Origin: Diospyros lotus | Taxonomy: Eukaryota > Streptophyta > Magnoliopsida > Ericales > Ebenaceae | DNA length: 64,000 nt | Assembly (NCBI RefSeq): GCF_014633365.1 | Contig: NC_068347.1 | Location: 13,855,655 to 13,919,654, forward strand | Direction of reading: 5' to 3' | The notes under the pieces: generated by a model | What the model was told of the DNA's origin: nothing | What the model saw: the letters and a program-made list of their open reading frames with translations, nothing else | The model's database searches: none | Made by a program: the position numbers and the translations under genes | Shown: one piece after another, positions 21,730-33,453 of the stretch | Layout of the letters: each line of letters begins with the position of its first letter | Numbering within the stretch: the stretch's first letter is position 1

Positions 21730-22830
21730 TGTAACACCCCAAATTTTTTGGGCATGTTATAACTTAGGATTTCAGGAATTTTTCTTTTTTTTTTTTCACA
21801 CCACAATGACTGATATGCATACAATTCTCAATAATCCTAATTTCACCTTCTCAGCCTAACAAACCCAATAATCATACAACTAAGACAGGTGATATCATTA
21901 CAAATGCGGAAGCTAGATTCAACTTGATATGGTACAAAACCATAATGCTTTATTTATCATATAGGAAACTGTTCAAGACGTCTACAAAATACATTACAAG
22001 GACATCATCTCTCGCAAGTGATAAGCGAACGTCTTAAACATATCCAAAACACACATAGGTTTGCACATAAACAGAGATACGCTAAACATGCTACAGGCGG
22101 CAAATTAAGCTTATTCTTTAGCTACCTCATTTCCCTTAATGTTGCTTATCGAACTTGGAACGTTTGAATATTTCAGGGACATAGTCCAATTAAAAGATGA
22201 ATCTTCTAGTGAGAAAATCCAAAACAATTTATATAAATGCATGAACAGGTATAAAACGTATGAGGAAACAACGAGGACTACTCCGTAGTGCCTTGTGAAC
22301 ATGTTAGCCTCCTCCGATGAGAGCTTTCTCAATGGTGCACGCATAACGCCTCTCAGGAGATCCCTAACTATGTCACCTTAGCCCGATCTCATAGAACTCA
22401 TGCAAGCACCACATCCGCTGTCCCTTAGGCCCATGATCTTCCCCACAAGAGCAACAGTTAAAAGCCAATAGCATATATTTCCAGGAAAACACATTTTATA
22501 TATGCAACATGATTTCACGTAAGAGAACAATAGGATTTTGCATACAGGATTCTCAAAAAACATGTTTCATGCCATAGAAGTCTCACGTAAGAGAAAAATA
22601 TAGGGTTTGGAGTTTAGGAGGCTTTCCTTGAAGGTTTATCTCTGGAAGTTACAATTTCACAACAAATGGTTTAGGTCTATGCAAAAAACACAAGTTTCGG
22701 TAAACCTAACCTCCCATATTTTTACATAGGGTTAAAGGGCATTAAATTAGGGACAAAACTAGAAAATTGCAAGACAAGAGGGCCCCTCACGCGCCCTCAC
22801 ATGCCCTGGGAAGGTGGCCTACGCGCCTTC
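21730..22830 (-). repeat. 5' LTR of Tekay-like 2 (family B, U3 side truncated)
   Basis: It starts TGTAACACCCC on the plus strand at 21730, which is the LTR 3' end on the minus strand. It matches LTR B3 through one GAGAAAGCTCTC hairpin unit (22310-22355) and the CACGCGCCCTCAC GC block near 22790. It stops where LTR D begins at 22831. The missing part is the LTR start. The splice-like signals seen in B3 are mutated here (TTTTTTGCATAG, CAAGGAAAGC). Confidence 0.85.
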
Positions 22831-24467
22831 TGAAAGTAAAGCAAGATTGCTATGAGACAAGCAACGTAGTTCAAATATTTTGAACCTTACCCCGATCCCG
22901 GCAATTAGATCAACGTCGAAATTAAATCATTCACATACAAATAAAATAGATCTAACTTTTAGATTTTTGAATCGTTCGTGGATTCGAGCTGTCCAAGCGT
23001 CTGACCTCTAACTTGTGATACGTGGCACGCGTCCGTTGGTGAAGAGAGATGAATGGGAGTGCTAGCTCCTTCTCCTAACAAGGCTTGTGAATGGACGGGA
23101 AAAGAATGATTTTTCAAATCTTGAAAACCATAAAAATAAAAGCTTAATTTGGGCATCCCATAAAGGGGTCTTTGTAGAGGAACAACCTCCTAGGGTTTCC
23201 TAAACCCTAATGGACATGGATTGACCCATTTATCCTAGTCCATCTAGAATCTTAAGTAGGCCAAATCCATTTATTAAATATTTGGCCAAAATCTAATTTA
23301 AGACCAAATATTTAATTTAATATTTGGCCCAAATATAATTTAGTCCAAATATAATATTTAATATTTAATATTTAATATTTAATATTTGTCCAAAATCTAG
23401 TTTAATCTAAATATAATATTTAATATTTGGCCTAAATATTTTATTTAGCCCAAGTATTAAATTAAGCCAAAATTATTAAATTAAAAACTCCTTTCTAATT
23501 TAATCAATTGTCATTTTAGGAAACTCTTCCCTATATGACAACCTCTCGTTATGTCGACGTCATTATGTTTATTTGTTATTTTTCATGGAGAACCTAAGAC
23601 GACACAAGTTCTTGCCGAAGTGTCCCACTTAACCATACGTTTGCTCTCCTGGTTTAAGCCAGGGACCATACCTTTTTGCGTATGACTCATTAGGCTTCCG
23701 AATATGTAACATCCCAGATTTTCAACTCAGATATGATCTAATACTTGGGGAAATAAAGCATTTCCTTTGAAATCGAAAGATTTGGTAGGCACATGTGTGA
23801 TTCCCGTGTGAACTTTCAAGGAGCAAATGAAGGATTTTCGAAGAATCGTGGAGTATAAAGTAAGAGATCATCATCTTAAGGGATTTTGGAAGGGTTTAAG
23901 CAATTCAAGGGCTTAAGTGACATAAGGGCAAAGAACTTTTAGGCCAAGGGGTTATTTGTGAGAAACTTAAAATATCTACTAACTAAGTGGTTAGGGGAAC
24001 CAAATGGGCTAGCAAGTTGTTGGATATGTAATCATGATCAATGATGAGAAATGTGGAAAATGCAATTAACCATGTGGGATGTAGTTGTTAATTAAAGGTG
24101 TAATGATGGAAAATGTAGAAAAATGAATTAAACCATGTGTGATGTAATGATGGGAATATTGGAAAATCTAATTAAACATATGGAGGTTCAAAATATCAGG
24201 GACACATGGCAAACTTTGGTTGAATGCACATGGATGGAATGATGACGCGACACGTGGCGCGATTTGGTTTGTTGAAGTTTCCTATAAATAAGGACTTTGG
24301 AGTTATTCATTTGGGCACCAAGAAAGGAGGAAAAGAAAGGGAGTTTGAGAGAGGAAACGCTGCCAAAGGAAGGTGAGAAATCTGCCAAAGAACGAGGGAG
24401 AAAAGGCCTTGTCAGGAAAGATTGGGTCACCATCGTAAAGCATTCCAAATGACATTGAAACTGCAAG

Positions 24468-24768
24468 GTAAGTCTGATTTATATTTATAATCCTGTAGAA
24501 GGTTGAATAAGGGTGTCGTAAGTTCAAACAGGGGTCGAATCAAACCTAAAACGAGGAAGTTATGGCTGAAATACCAATAGGTGGAGAGAAGTTGTGCGTT
24601 TTTTAAGGGAGGCGCATCAACCACCTTTAGGAGGCACGTGAGGGCACGTGCGACCTCCTCTTGGCCCTCTTGGCCTACAATTTTTCATCATTGACCCCAT
24701 TTTAATTACCTATAACCCTATGTAATCAAACTTGGTGTTTGGTTTATTGAAATGCATGATTTTTGCAG
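24468..24768 (+). other. Candidate LTR-internal intron, C1
   Basis: Donor CTGCAAG/GTAAGTC and acceptor TTTTTGCAG/AGAACC enclose 301 bp. The next 52 bp end at another donor, CAAG/GTGAGTGG (24821), and acceptor-like TTCCAG sites follow at 25457 and 25491. The same layout recurs in C2 and B3. A GC-rich CACGTGAGGGCACGTGCG block lies inside the intron. Confidence 0.6.
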
Positions 24769-25044
24769 AGAACCCATCCCCGCTCGTTGTAAACAGTGCT
24801 TCCTAGGGTAAACCTTCAAGGTGAGTGGTTTCTGCATGCTTCTTCCTTCCTCTTGATTATTCCTTGGTCTCATTTGTGTGGGGTTGGTGGCTTACATCTC
24901 ATGTTTCCTTGCTTTCGAGCATTTCTTTCCTATTTTGCCTGCATTACGGAGTTTGTTGTTATGGTTCGTTGATGGAGTTAAACATGATTACTCTCGCACT
25001 TGGTTTGTGGTTTGCACATCATATTTTCCTTGGTTTGTGCACAT

Positions 25045-25290
25045 TGCCTACAGGTGGGGTCTTACCTACTTGATATTCCTTAGTTTGTACATATTCCTTC
25101 TGCTTTGTCTTCAACATGTTATTTGGTGACAGTGGCTATTGGTGGATCGAGAATTTGTATATGATGATTGGTCACTTGTTGGTGAATCATCACGATGATC
25201 TGGGGGGTAATCCCGTGCCTATAGGTGGGGCCATGCCTACAGGTGGGGCTGAGGGGTTGGACTTCGATCACGTTCCTACAGGTGGGGCTG
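25045..25290 (+). repeat. Short direct repeats CCTACAGGTGGGGC in LTR C1
   Basis: Four units (near 25047, 25219, 25237 and 25274) share CCTAYAGGTGGGG. LTR C2 carries a different short unit, GTGTAAGGGGGC, repeated at the comparable place (27750-27845). Confidence 0.75.
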
Positions 25291-26326
25291 AGGCATTTCA
25301 CACGAGGGCTGATCGGAATGATGGTGACTCGGGGAGACTTCTTGATATATTACATTTTGGCTCTTGCATGCACTGTTTCCTTTCTTTCTTACCACTCACT
25401 TAAATGTTATTATCTAACTTCGGGTGTTTTATACCCTTGGAACATTCAACGTTCCAGGTATATCAGAAGTGTTAGGTGTTCAACGTTCCAGTTCGAGTAA
25501 GGGCAAAGAGGTGGCGCTGGACTAGCTTTGGGTTTTGCAGCTAGCTTTGTCTTTATTTCATTATGTACCCTTGTAAACCACAATGATGTATTGTAATAGC
25601 AGTTAGGGTACTCAAGGTTGTAAGGGGTGTGTGTATGTGAGTGTCCTTTAGCTGTACCTTCAGTGATGTGTTGAGTCATTTTTGGAGTATTGGAAGTCAT
25701 GAGCATTCCTAGTACTTGTAAATGAAATCTAGTGGAAAGCCCTTTATTTAGCTTTGGTTAAGCTTGCAGGTTCGATCCAATGCTTCCGTTGGTAAGGGTT
25801 TCCATAACGCTGTAGGTGATGTCTTCTTATATTTTACGTTGTGTATTTGGAAAAGTGGGGCGTTACAGAATATGTTGGCAATGTGTTGGTACGAACACAT
25901 AAGATAAGATTGGCCGCTAGCAAGGCGTCATGTAACACCCCACTTTTCCAAATACGCATTAACTTGAAATATAATTAAGACATCACCTACGGGCGTTATG
26001 GAAACCCTTAATTACCAACGAAAGCATTGGATCGAACCTGCAAGCTTAAGCAAAGCTAAATAAAGGGCTTTCTACTAGATTCCTTTATATGTACAAGAAA
26101 CGCATAGAACCTTTAATAAACCCAAAAGACACAACTCACTACTTGTAGTTATAACTGCAACACATGCCCAAGCTAGAGAATAAACCCTCATCATGGTAAC
26201 TTCCCCATACAACATTTGAAGTGCACCAATTGAGATATTACACCAACACATCCCATGCATTTATTACAAGTTCTAGCATCCTAGCTGCTATTACAACACA
26301 TCATTCGAGTTACATAATAACATAAT

Positions 26327-28511
26327 TGTAATACCCCAAAATTTTATGTAAAGGTTGGATGATGCAATGAATTGTTTTAAATGGAAGTTTTAAATTTAAG
26401 TGTAAATGGAAAATGGTTTAGGATCTAAATGCAAATATCATAATTGGTAAGAAAGGATAACTTTTCTCTAACGAATGGGAATATTAGCAATGATGAATTC
26501 TTATTCAAGAAGGCTTGTGTTGGAAAGATAGGATTAGCTTGTTTGAGAATTCTTCCCTAAAGTCTTAAAGTCTTATGGTTGTTATGATTAATCTTACACC
26601 AAAAGTCTTGGAATGACATAATTTGGAAGACTTGACTTGGAAGACTTAATTTGGAAGACTTATTGACATAATAAAGGCTTATTGAAGAAGCCTTAAGGTG
26701 GTAAAATGGTATTGGATGGTTGTACACAAAAGTCTTAAGATAAGATAACATTATCCCTTAATTCAAAAGTAAATGGAGTTGGAAGCATGCTATTGGCCTT
26801 CTAAAAGTAAGGATAAGATGGGTTGAATGGGTAGGCACGTAAGGGGCAAATGGAGGAGTGGATTGGGAGAGAAAAGGCTTCCAAGAGAAGAATGGAATCA
26901 AATGTGAGTTTTTTCAAAGATAGTAATCATGGCTAGGAAGAAAATGGCCAACCAAAAGAGATAAGTGCCACCAAGTTCTTGGAGTTAAAAAGGCTATAAA
27001 AGGGGTAGAGAAGTGGACCACGTAGAAGGAAATAGAAGAGAAAAGCAAGAGGAATCCAAAGGAAGAAAGTAAAGAAGCTAAGTAGGGAGACCACCAAAAA
27101 CGGGGAAGAAGCCTAAAAGGTAAGTCACTTTTATTCCCATAGGATCGTAGTACATTAAAAGGGGAGTTCGTAGGTTCAAACGGAGAGTAAATCGGAGTTA
27201 AAATGAGCAAGATATGGCCGTTTTAATTTTGGGTTGCAAAATAGAGAAGGGATAGCGCGTGGCCACCCTTCCGGGGGCCCGTGAGGGCTCATCCAGCCTC
27301 CGATTGGCCTGGAATTTTCACCGTTGTTCTCCTATTTTAATTACCTACAACCCTGAGTAGAAATATTTAAGCTTTGGTTCACCAAAATGCATGATTTCTG
27401 CAGAACAACCCCTAGTGCCTAAAACCGGGCTACAAACAGTGCTATCAAAGGGAAACGGTCAAGGTGAGTGGTTCTTGTGCATGCTTCCTCTTGATCATTC
27501 TTGGTTTCATCTGTGAATGATTCTTATTCCTATTGATCACTCTTAGTTTTCACTTGTGGATGGTTTGTTGCTTACATCTTATGTTCCTTTTGTTTCGAGC
27601 ATATCATTTCTACTTTGTTGTATCGAGTTTGACCATAACATCTTTTGTGCGTGGCTTGTGATCATATTCCTTCTGCCTTATCATACATATTGTCATTTGG
27701 TAGCTGTGGCTAGTTGGTGGCTTGTCATGTGTGAACTACCACGTGGGCCTATGTAAGGGGGCTACCTCGAGCTTGTGTAAGGGGGCCGAGGGGTTCATAT
27801 ATGGCAAGTGAGGAGGATATCTCGTGCATGTGTAAGGGGGCCTAGAGGTTATATCTTATGTGTTTGTTGTGTTTGAGAAAATCTTGCCTATTGCACATAC
27901 ATCTCGGTGTTTGTATTTGTGGCTATTTATTGGGGTATCATAGGGGATCTCGTGCTCTTGCGGTGAGCTGTGATCTTGGGAGATTTTGTTCTTATTTCTA
28001 CATGTCTCTTGGAAAAGCTGCATATTACTCTTACATGCACTGTTTATTTCTTTCTTACCACTCACTTAAATGTAATAATCTAACTCGGGTGTTTCATATC
28101 CCTGGGATATTCATCATCCCAGCTTTATCAAAAGTATCAAGCATTACAGGTTCCAGGTTAAAGCATGAGCAAGGAGGTGGAGCGTCGCTAGCTTTGGGAT
28201 CTTGGATTTATTACGTACCCTTGTAACCAAAGTAATATATTGTGAATAGCAGCTAGGGTACTCAAAGTTTGTAATAAAAGGATGCCCTACAGTTGTACTA
28301 CATTAATAAGTTGTGTCTTTCTGGAGTGATGAGAGTCTTTTACATTTCTTGTACTTGTAAATGAAATCTAGTGGGAACCCGTTTTCTTTAGCTTTGGTTA
28401 AGCTTGCAGGTTCGATCTAATGCTTCCGTTGGTAAGGGTTTCCATAACGCCCGTAGGTGATGTCTTCTTATATTTCACGTTATTTTGTATTTGGAAAAGT
28501 GGGGCGTTACA
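26327..28511 (+). mobile_element. Solo LTR C2, TSD ATAAT
   Basis: A 2.19-kb solo LTR, TGTAATACCCCAAAA..GTGGGGCGTTACA, flanked by ATAAT at 26322-26326 and 28512-28516, inserted in C3. It carries the same intron layout as C1 (27120-27403, middle exon 27404-27463) and a GC block CGCGTGGCC near 27260. No coding potential. Confidence 0.92.
27120..27403 (+). other. Candidate LTR-internal intron, C2
   Basis: Donor AAAAG/GTAAGTC and acceptor GATTTCTGCAG/AAC enclose 284 bp. The middle exon is 60 bp and ends at TCAAG/GTGAGTGG (27464). A TTCCAG/GTT acceptor-like site lies at 28156. Confidence 0.6.
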
Positions 28512-29436
28512 ATAATGAAATAATGGCTAAAGCTGGCTGCAAAACCAAATCGGAAAGAACCCAAAGCTGGCAAAGCTCCACCTCTTTTACCACGCCTTGA
28601 ACTGAAACCTGTAACACCTAATATTTCTAATAAAGCTGGGATGTCGTATAATACCCCATATTTTCGTGAAATTTCCAAGTATTTTAAGTACCGAAAAATA
28701 TGTTTGAAATGGCAACAAGTGACCGAATCAGTCGTAGGGAGTACCCTAGAGCTTAGATACCTAAGGTTAAAGGTATATTTTTGACGAGCGTCTCGAGGCG
28801 AGATTTATGACGCTGAAAGAAATCAAATCAGAGATGGTTTTCGGTTAAGCTAAGTTGTGGCCTAAAAAGACCGAATGATGGTAAGGGGCTTCCGAAAAAT
28901 CGTATATATTGAGTAATTTTGAGTTATTAATTTTGGAATTTTAAGTATCTCGATAAATTTGATGTTTGAGAGTGTAATTGTAATTAGAAAATTATCCAAA
29001 TGAAATAAGGATAAAATTTAGAGCTTATGTGATAAAAAATTAAAGTTGAAGACTTGAAATAAGGGCCAAAATGTTATTTGGAAGAACTTTGGGGTATTAG
29101 CTTGGATTTCAAAAGTTCAATTCATTTTAGTTTTGGATTTCAAAAACCACTCAATTATGGCTTTGAGTCTTTGGAGTCCATGGCTTAGATTGTGACAAGT
29201 GGCATAATGTGATTGGTTGGAGAAATCTATAAAAATGCACCATGGGTTCTTCTCAAATCATTCCAAACAAATTTGAGAGTTGAGGCACTCTAAGAGGAGG
29301 AGCTTTCTCTAGAGAGAGAGTAGGAAGTTCGGCAAGAAGGCGGGAAGGAATCGAAGGAGAAGCCGGGGAGAACGAGCCTCGTTGGAGTTACAAGCCTTCG
29401 CCGGAGTTTGCCAAAATCAGTAAGAAAAAAAGCGAG

Positions 29437-29764
29437 GTAAGTCCAATTTTTTTTGATAATCCTGTAGAGGGGGAAGATAGGGTCGCATAGGTTCAAACGG
29501 GGGTCGAATCGGAGCTAAAACGAGGGAGATATGGCCGAAATACGAAAACAATGCAATGTAGTCCGAAACTGCTGGGCAGCGCGTGAGTTACGCGCCGGAA
29601 ATGGTTGCGCGTGAAAGCGCATGAGACACCTTCCGAGGGCGTGTGAGGGGGCATAAGGGGCCCATTTTCCTTCAAATTTTCCAGTTATGCCCCTAATTTA
29701 ATACCCTTCAACCCTATGTAAAAATATTTTAGGTTAGGTTTACCAAAACTCGTGTTTTCTGCAG
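29437..29764 (+). other. Candidate LTR-internal intron, B3
   Basis: Donor AGCGAG/GTAAGTC and acceptor TGTTTTCTGCAG/AAACC enclose 328 bp. The middle exon is 53 bp, ending AACAAG/GTGAGAC at 29817. An acceptor-like CGTTCCAG/GTTCG lies at 30397. Confidence 0.6.
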
Positions 29765-30065
29765 AAACCTAGGCCGTTTGCTATGAAATTATACCGTCTA
29801 AGAGATAAACTAACAAGGTGAGACTCCTATACTCCAAATCTTATTTTTTATTCTCTTATGAGAGACTTATATTGCATGAGACGTATTTTGTGAAGTTCTT
29901 GTACATAGACTCTTGTTATTCTCTTACGTGAAATCATGTTGCATATATGAACTATATTTTTCTGAAAAATATATGCTGTTGGCTTTTTAACTGTTGCATT
30001 TATAAAATTCGTGTAGGCCATACTGTTGTACCTACTTGTTGGCCGAGGGCAAAAGTCGGATATCC

Positions 30066-30232
30066 CCCGAGAGGTGCTATGCGTGCGCCATCGAGAAAGC
30101 TCTCGTGGGGAAAACCGTGAGTCTAAGGAACAACGGATGTGGTACTTGCATGAGTTCTATGAGGTCGGGCCGAAGTGACATGGTTAGGGATCTCTCGAGA
30201 GGCGCTATGCATGCGCCATTGAGAAAGCTCTC
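30066..30232 (+). repeat. Duplicated two-tier hairpin unit in LTR B3
   Basis: Two units of about 45 bp read CGAGAGG(C/T)GCTATGC..GCGCCAT..GAGAAAGCTCTCG. The outer arms CGAGAG/CTCTCG and inner arms GGCGC/GCGCC (or GGTGC with a wobble) can pair. The same pair occurs in B2 (12868-13025), and one unit in the 5' LTR of Tekay-like 2. Confidence 0.7.
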
Positions 30233-31850
30233 GTTGGAGGAGGCTGACATGTTCACGAGGCACTTCGGAGTAGTTCTCGTTGTCTTCTCATACATTTTAT
30301 ACCTGATCATGCATCGATATAAACTGTTTTTGGAGTTTCTCACTAGAAGATTCATCTTCTAATTGGACTATGTCCCTAGAATATTCAAACGTTCCAGGTT
30401 CGACGAGCGGCTCTAAGGGAAAGGAGGTAGCTGAAGAATTAGCTTAAATTACTGTCTATAGCATGATTAGCATATTTTTGTGCAAACCTATGTAATTTTG
30501 GATATGTTTAAGATGTTCAGTTATCAATTGATGATGTCCATGTAATATATTTTAGACATCTTGAACAATTTTATGATAAATAAAGTATTATGGTTGAGAA
30601 CCATATCAGGTTCAATCTAGCTTTCGCATTCCAGATTTTAACGCCTGTCTTAGCTATTCGATTATTGGGTTTGTTAAGCTGAGAAAGTGAAAATTAGGGT
30701 TTTTTGGGATATTGTATGATGTATGACAGCTATTGTGATATGGAAAAAAATTTATATTCCCAAAATCCTAAGTTATAACACGCTCAATAAATTTGGGGTG
30801 TTACACGTTGAATGTGCTAGGCTTATGAAACACCCGAGTTAGATAATAACATCTAAGTGAGTAACTCAGAAAAGGAAAATACATGCGTACAAATGCAATA
30901 ATGCTATTATGAAATCCACCCTTGTGGTAGCAATACCAGGGTGTTACAATCACCCCTGCGGTCATCATAGTCACTCCTTGGCTCACTGCAAGAGCATGAG
31001 TTCTTCCATGATGGCCCAACAATTAGCCACAGTCACCAACACAAACATGATATATGACAAAGCAGAAGGAATATGCATAACCAAGGAAAAATATGATATG
31101 TAAGCCACACAGGCATGATATGCGAGCCAACATACACACACAAGTGAAGCAAAAAATTCTCAAAGTGTCACAAACATGTAGGAATCACTCACCTTGATCG
31201 TTTCCTTTCGATAACACTGTTTATAGCCCAGTTTCGAGCACTAGGGCTGCTTCTGCAGAAATCACAAATTTTAGTAAACCAAACCTTAAATATTTTACAT
31301 AGGATTGTAGGTAATTAAAATAGGAGACCAACGGTGAAAATTTCAGGCCAAACAGAGGCTGGACGCACTCTCACGCGCCCCCGGAAGGTTGGCCACGCGC
31401 CACCTCCTTCCTTGTTACGAATTTTGCAACCTAAAATTAAAAAAACTATAACTTGCTCATTTTTGCTCCGATTTACTCTCTGTTTGAACCTACGAACTCC
31501 TATTTTCATGCTCTATGACCCTATAGAAAGAAAATTGGCTTACATTTTCGATTTCCTTTCCTTTTTGGCAGTTTTCCGACTAGGTCTCTCTATCTTTTCT
31601 TCTTTGCTTTTTCTTTGGTTTTTCTTGCACTTGCTTGCTTTCTTTCTTCTTAGCTTCACGTGGCCTTTCCTCCTTCCCTTTATATAGCCTTTAAATTCCC
31701 AAATCTTTAAGATTTCACTTGGCCTCCAAGTTGTTCATTTTCTACCCTAGTAATTATTACAACTTTGAAATTTTCCTATCTTCTAATGCAAGCCTCTATG
31801 CCTTCCAATCCTAGGCTTCCAAATACACCCATTACAACATACCATTATTT

Positions 31851-32268
31851 AGAATAACAACAAAAGAATTTTTTTTATTTTTATTTTTTTTACACACATA
31901 CTTTTAAAGACCCAAACACCTATCACAAAATTTAAATTCTCACAACAGATCATCAAGATATATATATATATATATACACACAAATAAGCATGAATCATCA
32001 CAACAGTTCAAGAATACCTTTACCCCCCAACTTGTTCTACACAATACTAAAGAAAGAGGATGCAAGGATTACCTGGATGCCTTCAATTTTTTTTTTTTTT
32101 TAGCACAAAGATCCAGTTGCTTACTCGTATATTGCTAGTAGTCTTCATTGCACGTGTGGATCCATGAGCTTGCTACAAGACTTAAATCAAAATGAAGAGT
32201 GAAAATAGTTCATGAAAGAAAAACACTAAATTTATATTTTATTTTGTTTTTTTTTATATAAGCAACCC
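31851..32268. other. Unassigned A/T-rich interval
   Basis: This stretch lies between LTR C3 and the Athila integrase end. It holds poly-T runs, a (TA)n microsatellite near 31957-31975 and no recognised LTR start, so the Athila 3' LTR has been lost. I see no gene. Confidence 0.6.
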
Positions 32269-33440
32269 CTACCCAGTGGGTGGATCTGTAAAATCCACGT
32301 TCTCTTCCTGTTCATTCAAAGATTCATAGTAGGGTTTTAGATGCTGTCCATTTACCTTGAGAACATGACTAGATTGAGGATTTTCTATATCAAATACACC
32401 ATGAGCTGAGATGGAATGAATTCTATAGGGCCCAGTCCACCTTGACTTGAGTTTTCTAGGAAACAAGTGGAGCCTTGAATCGTAAAGAAGTACATGTTGA
32501 CCTATACAACAATTCTTCCTATTAATGTGCTGGTCATGCAATTTCTTCATGTGCATCTTAGAGAACTTGGCATTCTCAAATGCATCGTTTCTAAGTTTCT
32601 CAAGCACATTCAGTTACAACTTCCTGTTGAGGCCCACTTCTTCTAAACTTTCATTCATCTTCCTGATGGCCTAGTAAGCCTTGTGTTCAACCCCTACTGG
32701 CAGATGACATGGTTTTCCATAAACCAGTCAATAGGGAGACATGCCTAATATGGTTTTATGTGTAGTCTTATAGGCCCAAAGAGCATCAATTAACCTTAAG
32801 GACCAATCCTTTCGGTTGGAATTGACAGTTTTCTCTAAAATGTGCTTGATCTCCCTATTTGCCAATTCTGCCTAACCATTGGTCTGGGGGTGGTATGGCG
32901 TTGAGACTTTATGAACTACCCCATAATTTTTCATTAGATCTGCCATAGGTTTGTTACAGAAATGAGACCCCCCATCACTTATGCTGGCTTGAGGCATACT
33001 AAACCTATTGAAAATGTTTTCTTTCAAGAATTTCACTACAAACCTGTGATCGTTTGTCCTTATTGGGATTGCCTCAACCCACTTGGAGATATAGTCTATA
33101 GCCAACAAGATATATTCATGTCCAAATGAGTTAGCAAAAGGGCCCATAAAATCCATTCCCCAGCAATCAAAAATTTCAAGAATCAGAATGGGCTGCAAAG
33201 GCATCATGCTCTTTTTTGTCAGACTTCCTAACCTCTAACATCTATCACATAACAAACAAAACTGGTGTATATCCCTAAACATAGTAGGCCAGTAAAATCC
33301 ACTTTGTAGGATTTTTATTATAGTCTTTCGGGTGGATAAATGACCTCCACAGGCAAGGGTGTGACAAAAGTTTATTACACTATGTTACTCATGTTCTGGA
33401 ATGCACCTTCGTAAGATCTGATCAACACAATATTTAAACA
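32269..33440 (-). pseudogene. Integrase (Athila)
   Basis: The core at 32872-33207 keeps the first Asp in CWGMDFMGPF and the second in SISDGGSHFCNK. It ends PYHPQTNG, after which a stop precedes the segment with the catalytic Glu (ANREIK, about 32855). The C-terminus (32269-32607) reads NAKFSKMHMKKLHDQHI..GQHVLLYDSRLHLFP and KLKSRWTGPYRI, ending HVLKVNGQHLKPYY. A zinc-binding part is only traceable at 33210-33440. Two or more stops break it. Confidence 0.85.
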
Positions 33441-33453
33441 GATACGGCTCATC

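Larger units (their letters stand above)
15797..22830 (-). mobile_element. Tekay/Del-like Ty3/gypsy element 2 with B-family LTRs
   Basis: A minus-strand element. Its 5' LTR occupies 21730-22830 (U3 side truncated), with an initiator-Met PBS at 21716-21727. Gag, protease, RT, RNase H and integrase follow in order to about 17000, and the 3' LTR runs from 16864 to 15797 (truncated, with LTR F inserted). The internal region is about 4.9 kb, normal for the lineage. Motifs ([38 protein letters not shown]) fit Tekay/Del chromoviruses. Stops and frameshifts in every domain mark it as defective. Confidence 0.9.
23705..25867 (+). mobile_element. Solo LTR C1, TSD GAATA
   Basis: A 2.16-kb solo LTR, TGTAACATCCCAG..GTGGGGCGTTACA, with identical GAATA at 23700-23704 and 25868-25872, inserted in LTR D1. 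It contains candidate intron 1 (24468-24768), a 52-nt middle exon, a second donor CAAG/GTGAGTGG at 24821, and tandem CCTACAGGTGGGGC units (25045-25290). Small frames inside (for example 24825-25500) have no recognised domain. Confidence 0.92.
22831..25930 (-). repeat. LTR family D, copy D1 (interrupted and truncated)
   Basis: It begins TGAAAGTAAAGC at 22831 (the LTR 3' end, ..TTTCA on the minus strand) and matches D2 (58471-60384) in reverse. It is interrupted by solo LTR C1 and resumes at 25873 (TGTTGGCAATGTGTTGG), then is cut by LTR C3 at 25931. It includes an AATATTTAATATT-rich stretch near 23290-23480 with repeated short units. A copia origin is possible but no coding partner is present. 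Confidence 0.82.
28647..30805 (+). mobile_element. Solo LTR B3 inside LTR C3
   Basis: A 2.16-kb LTR starting TATAATACCCCAT (TG changed to TA) and ending ATTTGGGGTGTTACA. Flanks TGTCG (28642-28646) and CGTTG (30806-30810) differ by two transitions, so a decayed TSD is possible but not proven. C3 resumes on the right. It contains intron-like 29437-29764, GC block GCGCGTGAGTTACGCGCC (29579) and two hairpin units (30066-30110, 30192-30232). Confidence 0.88.
25931..31850 (-). repeat. LTR family C, copy C3 (interrupted twice)
   Basis: Three pieces are collinear in reverse with C1 and C2: 25931-26326, 28517-28646 and 30806 to about 31850. The gaps are filled by solo LTR C2 and LTR B3. The plus-strand start TGTAACACCCCACTTTTCC at 25931 is the LTR 3' end. 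Intron-like signals are partly kept (TTTCTGCAG near 31257 and AAGGTGAGT near 31195, minus strand). The far end is blurred and no TSD partner of CGTCA was found. Confidence 0.8.

Noticed and set aside
24825..25500. Overlapping 82-95 residue frames with hydrophobic stretches
   Set aside because: They lie within solo LTR C1, partly over the short CCTACAGGTGGGGC repeats, and are not kept in C2.
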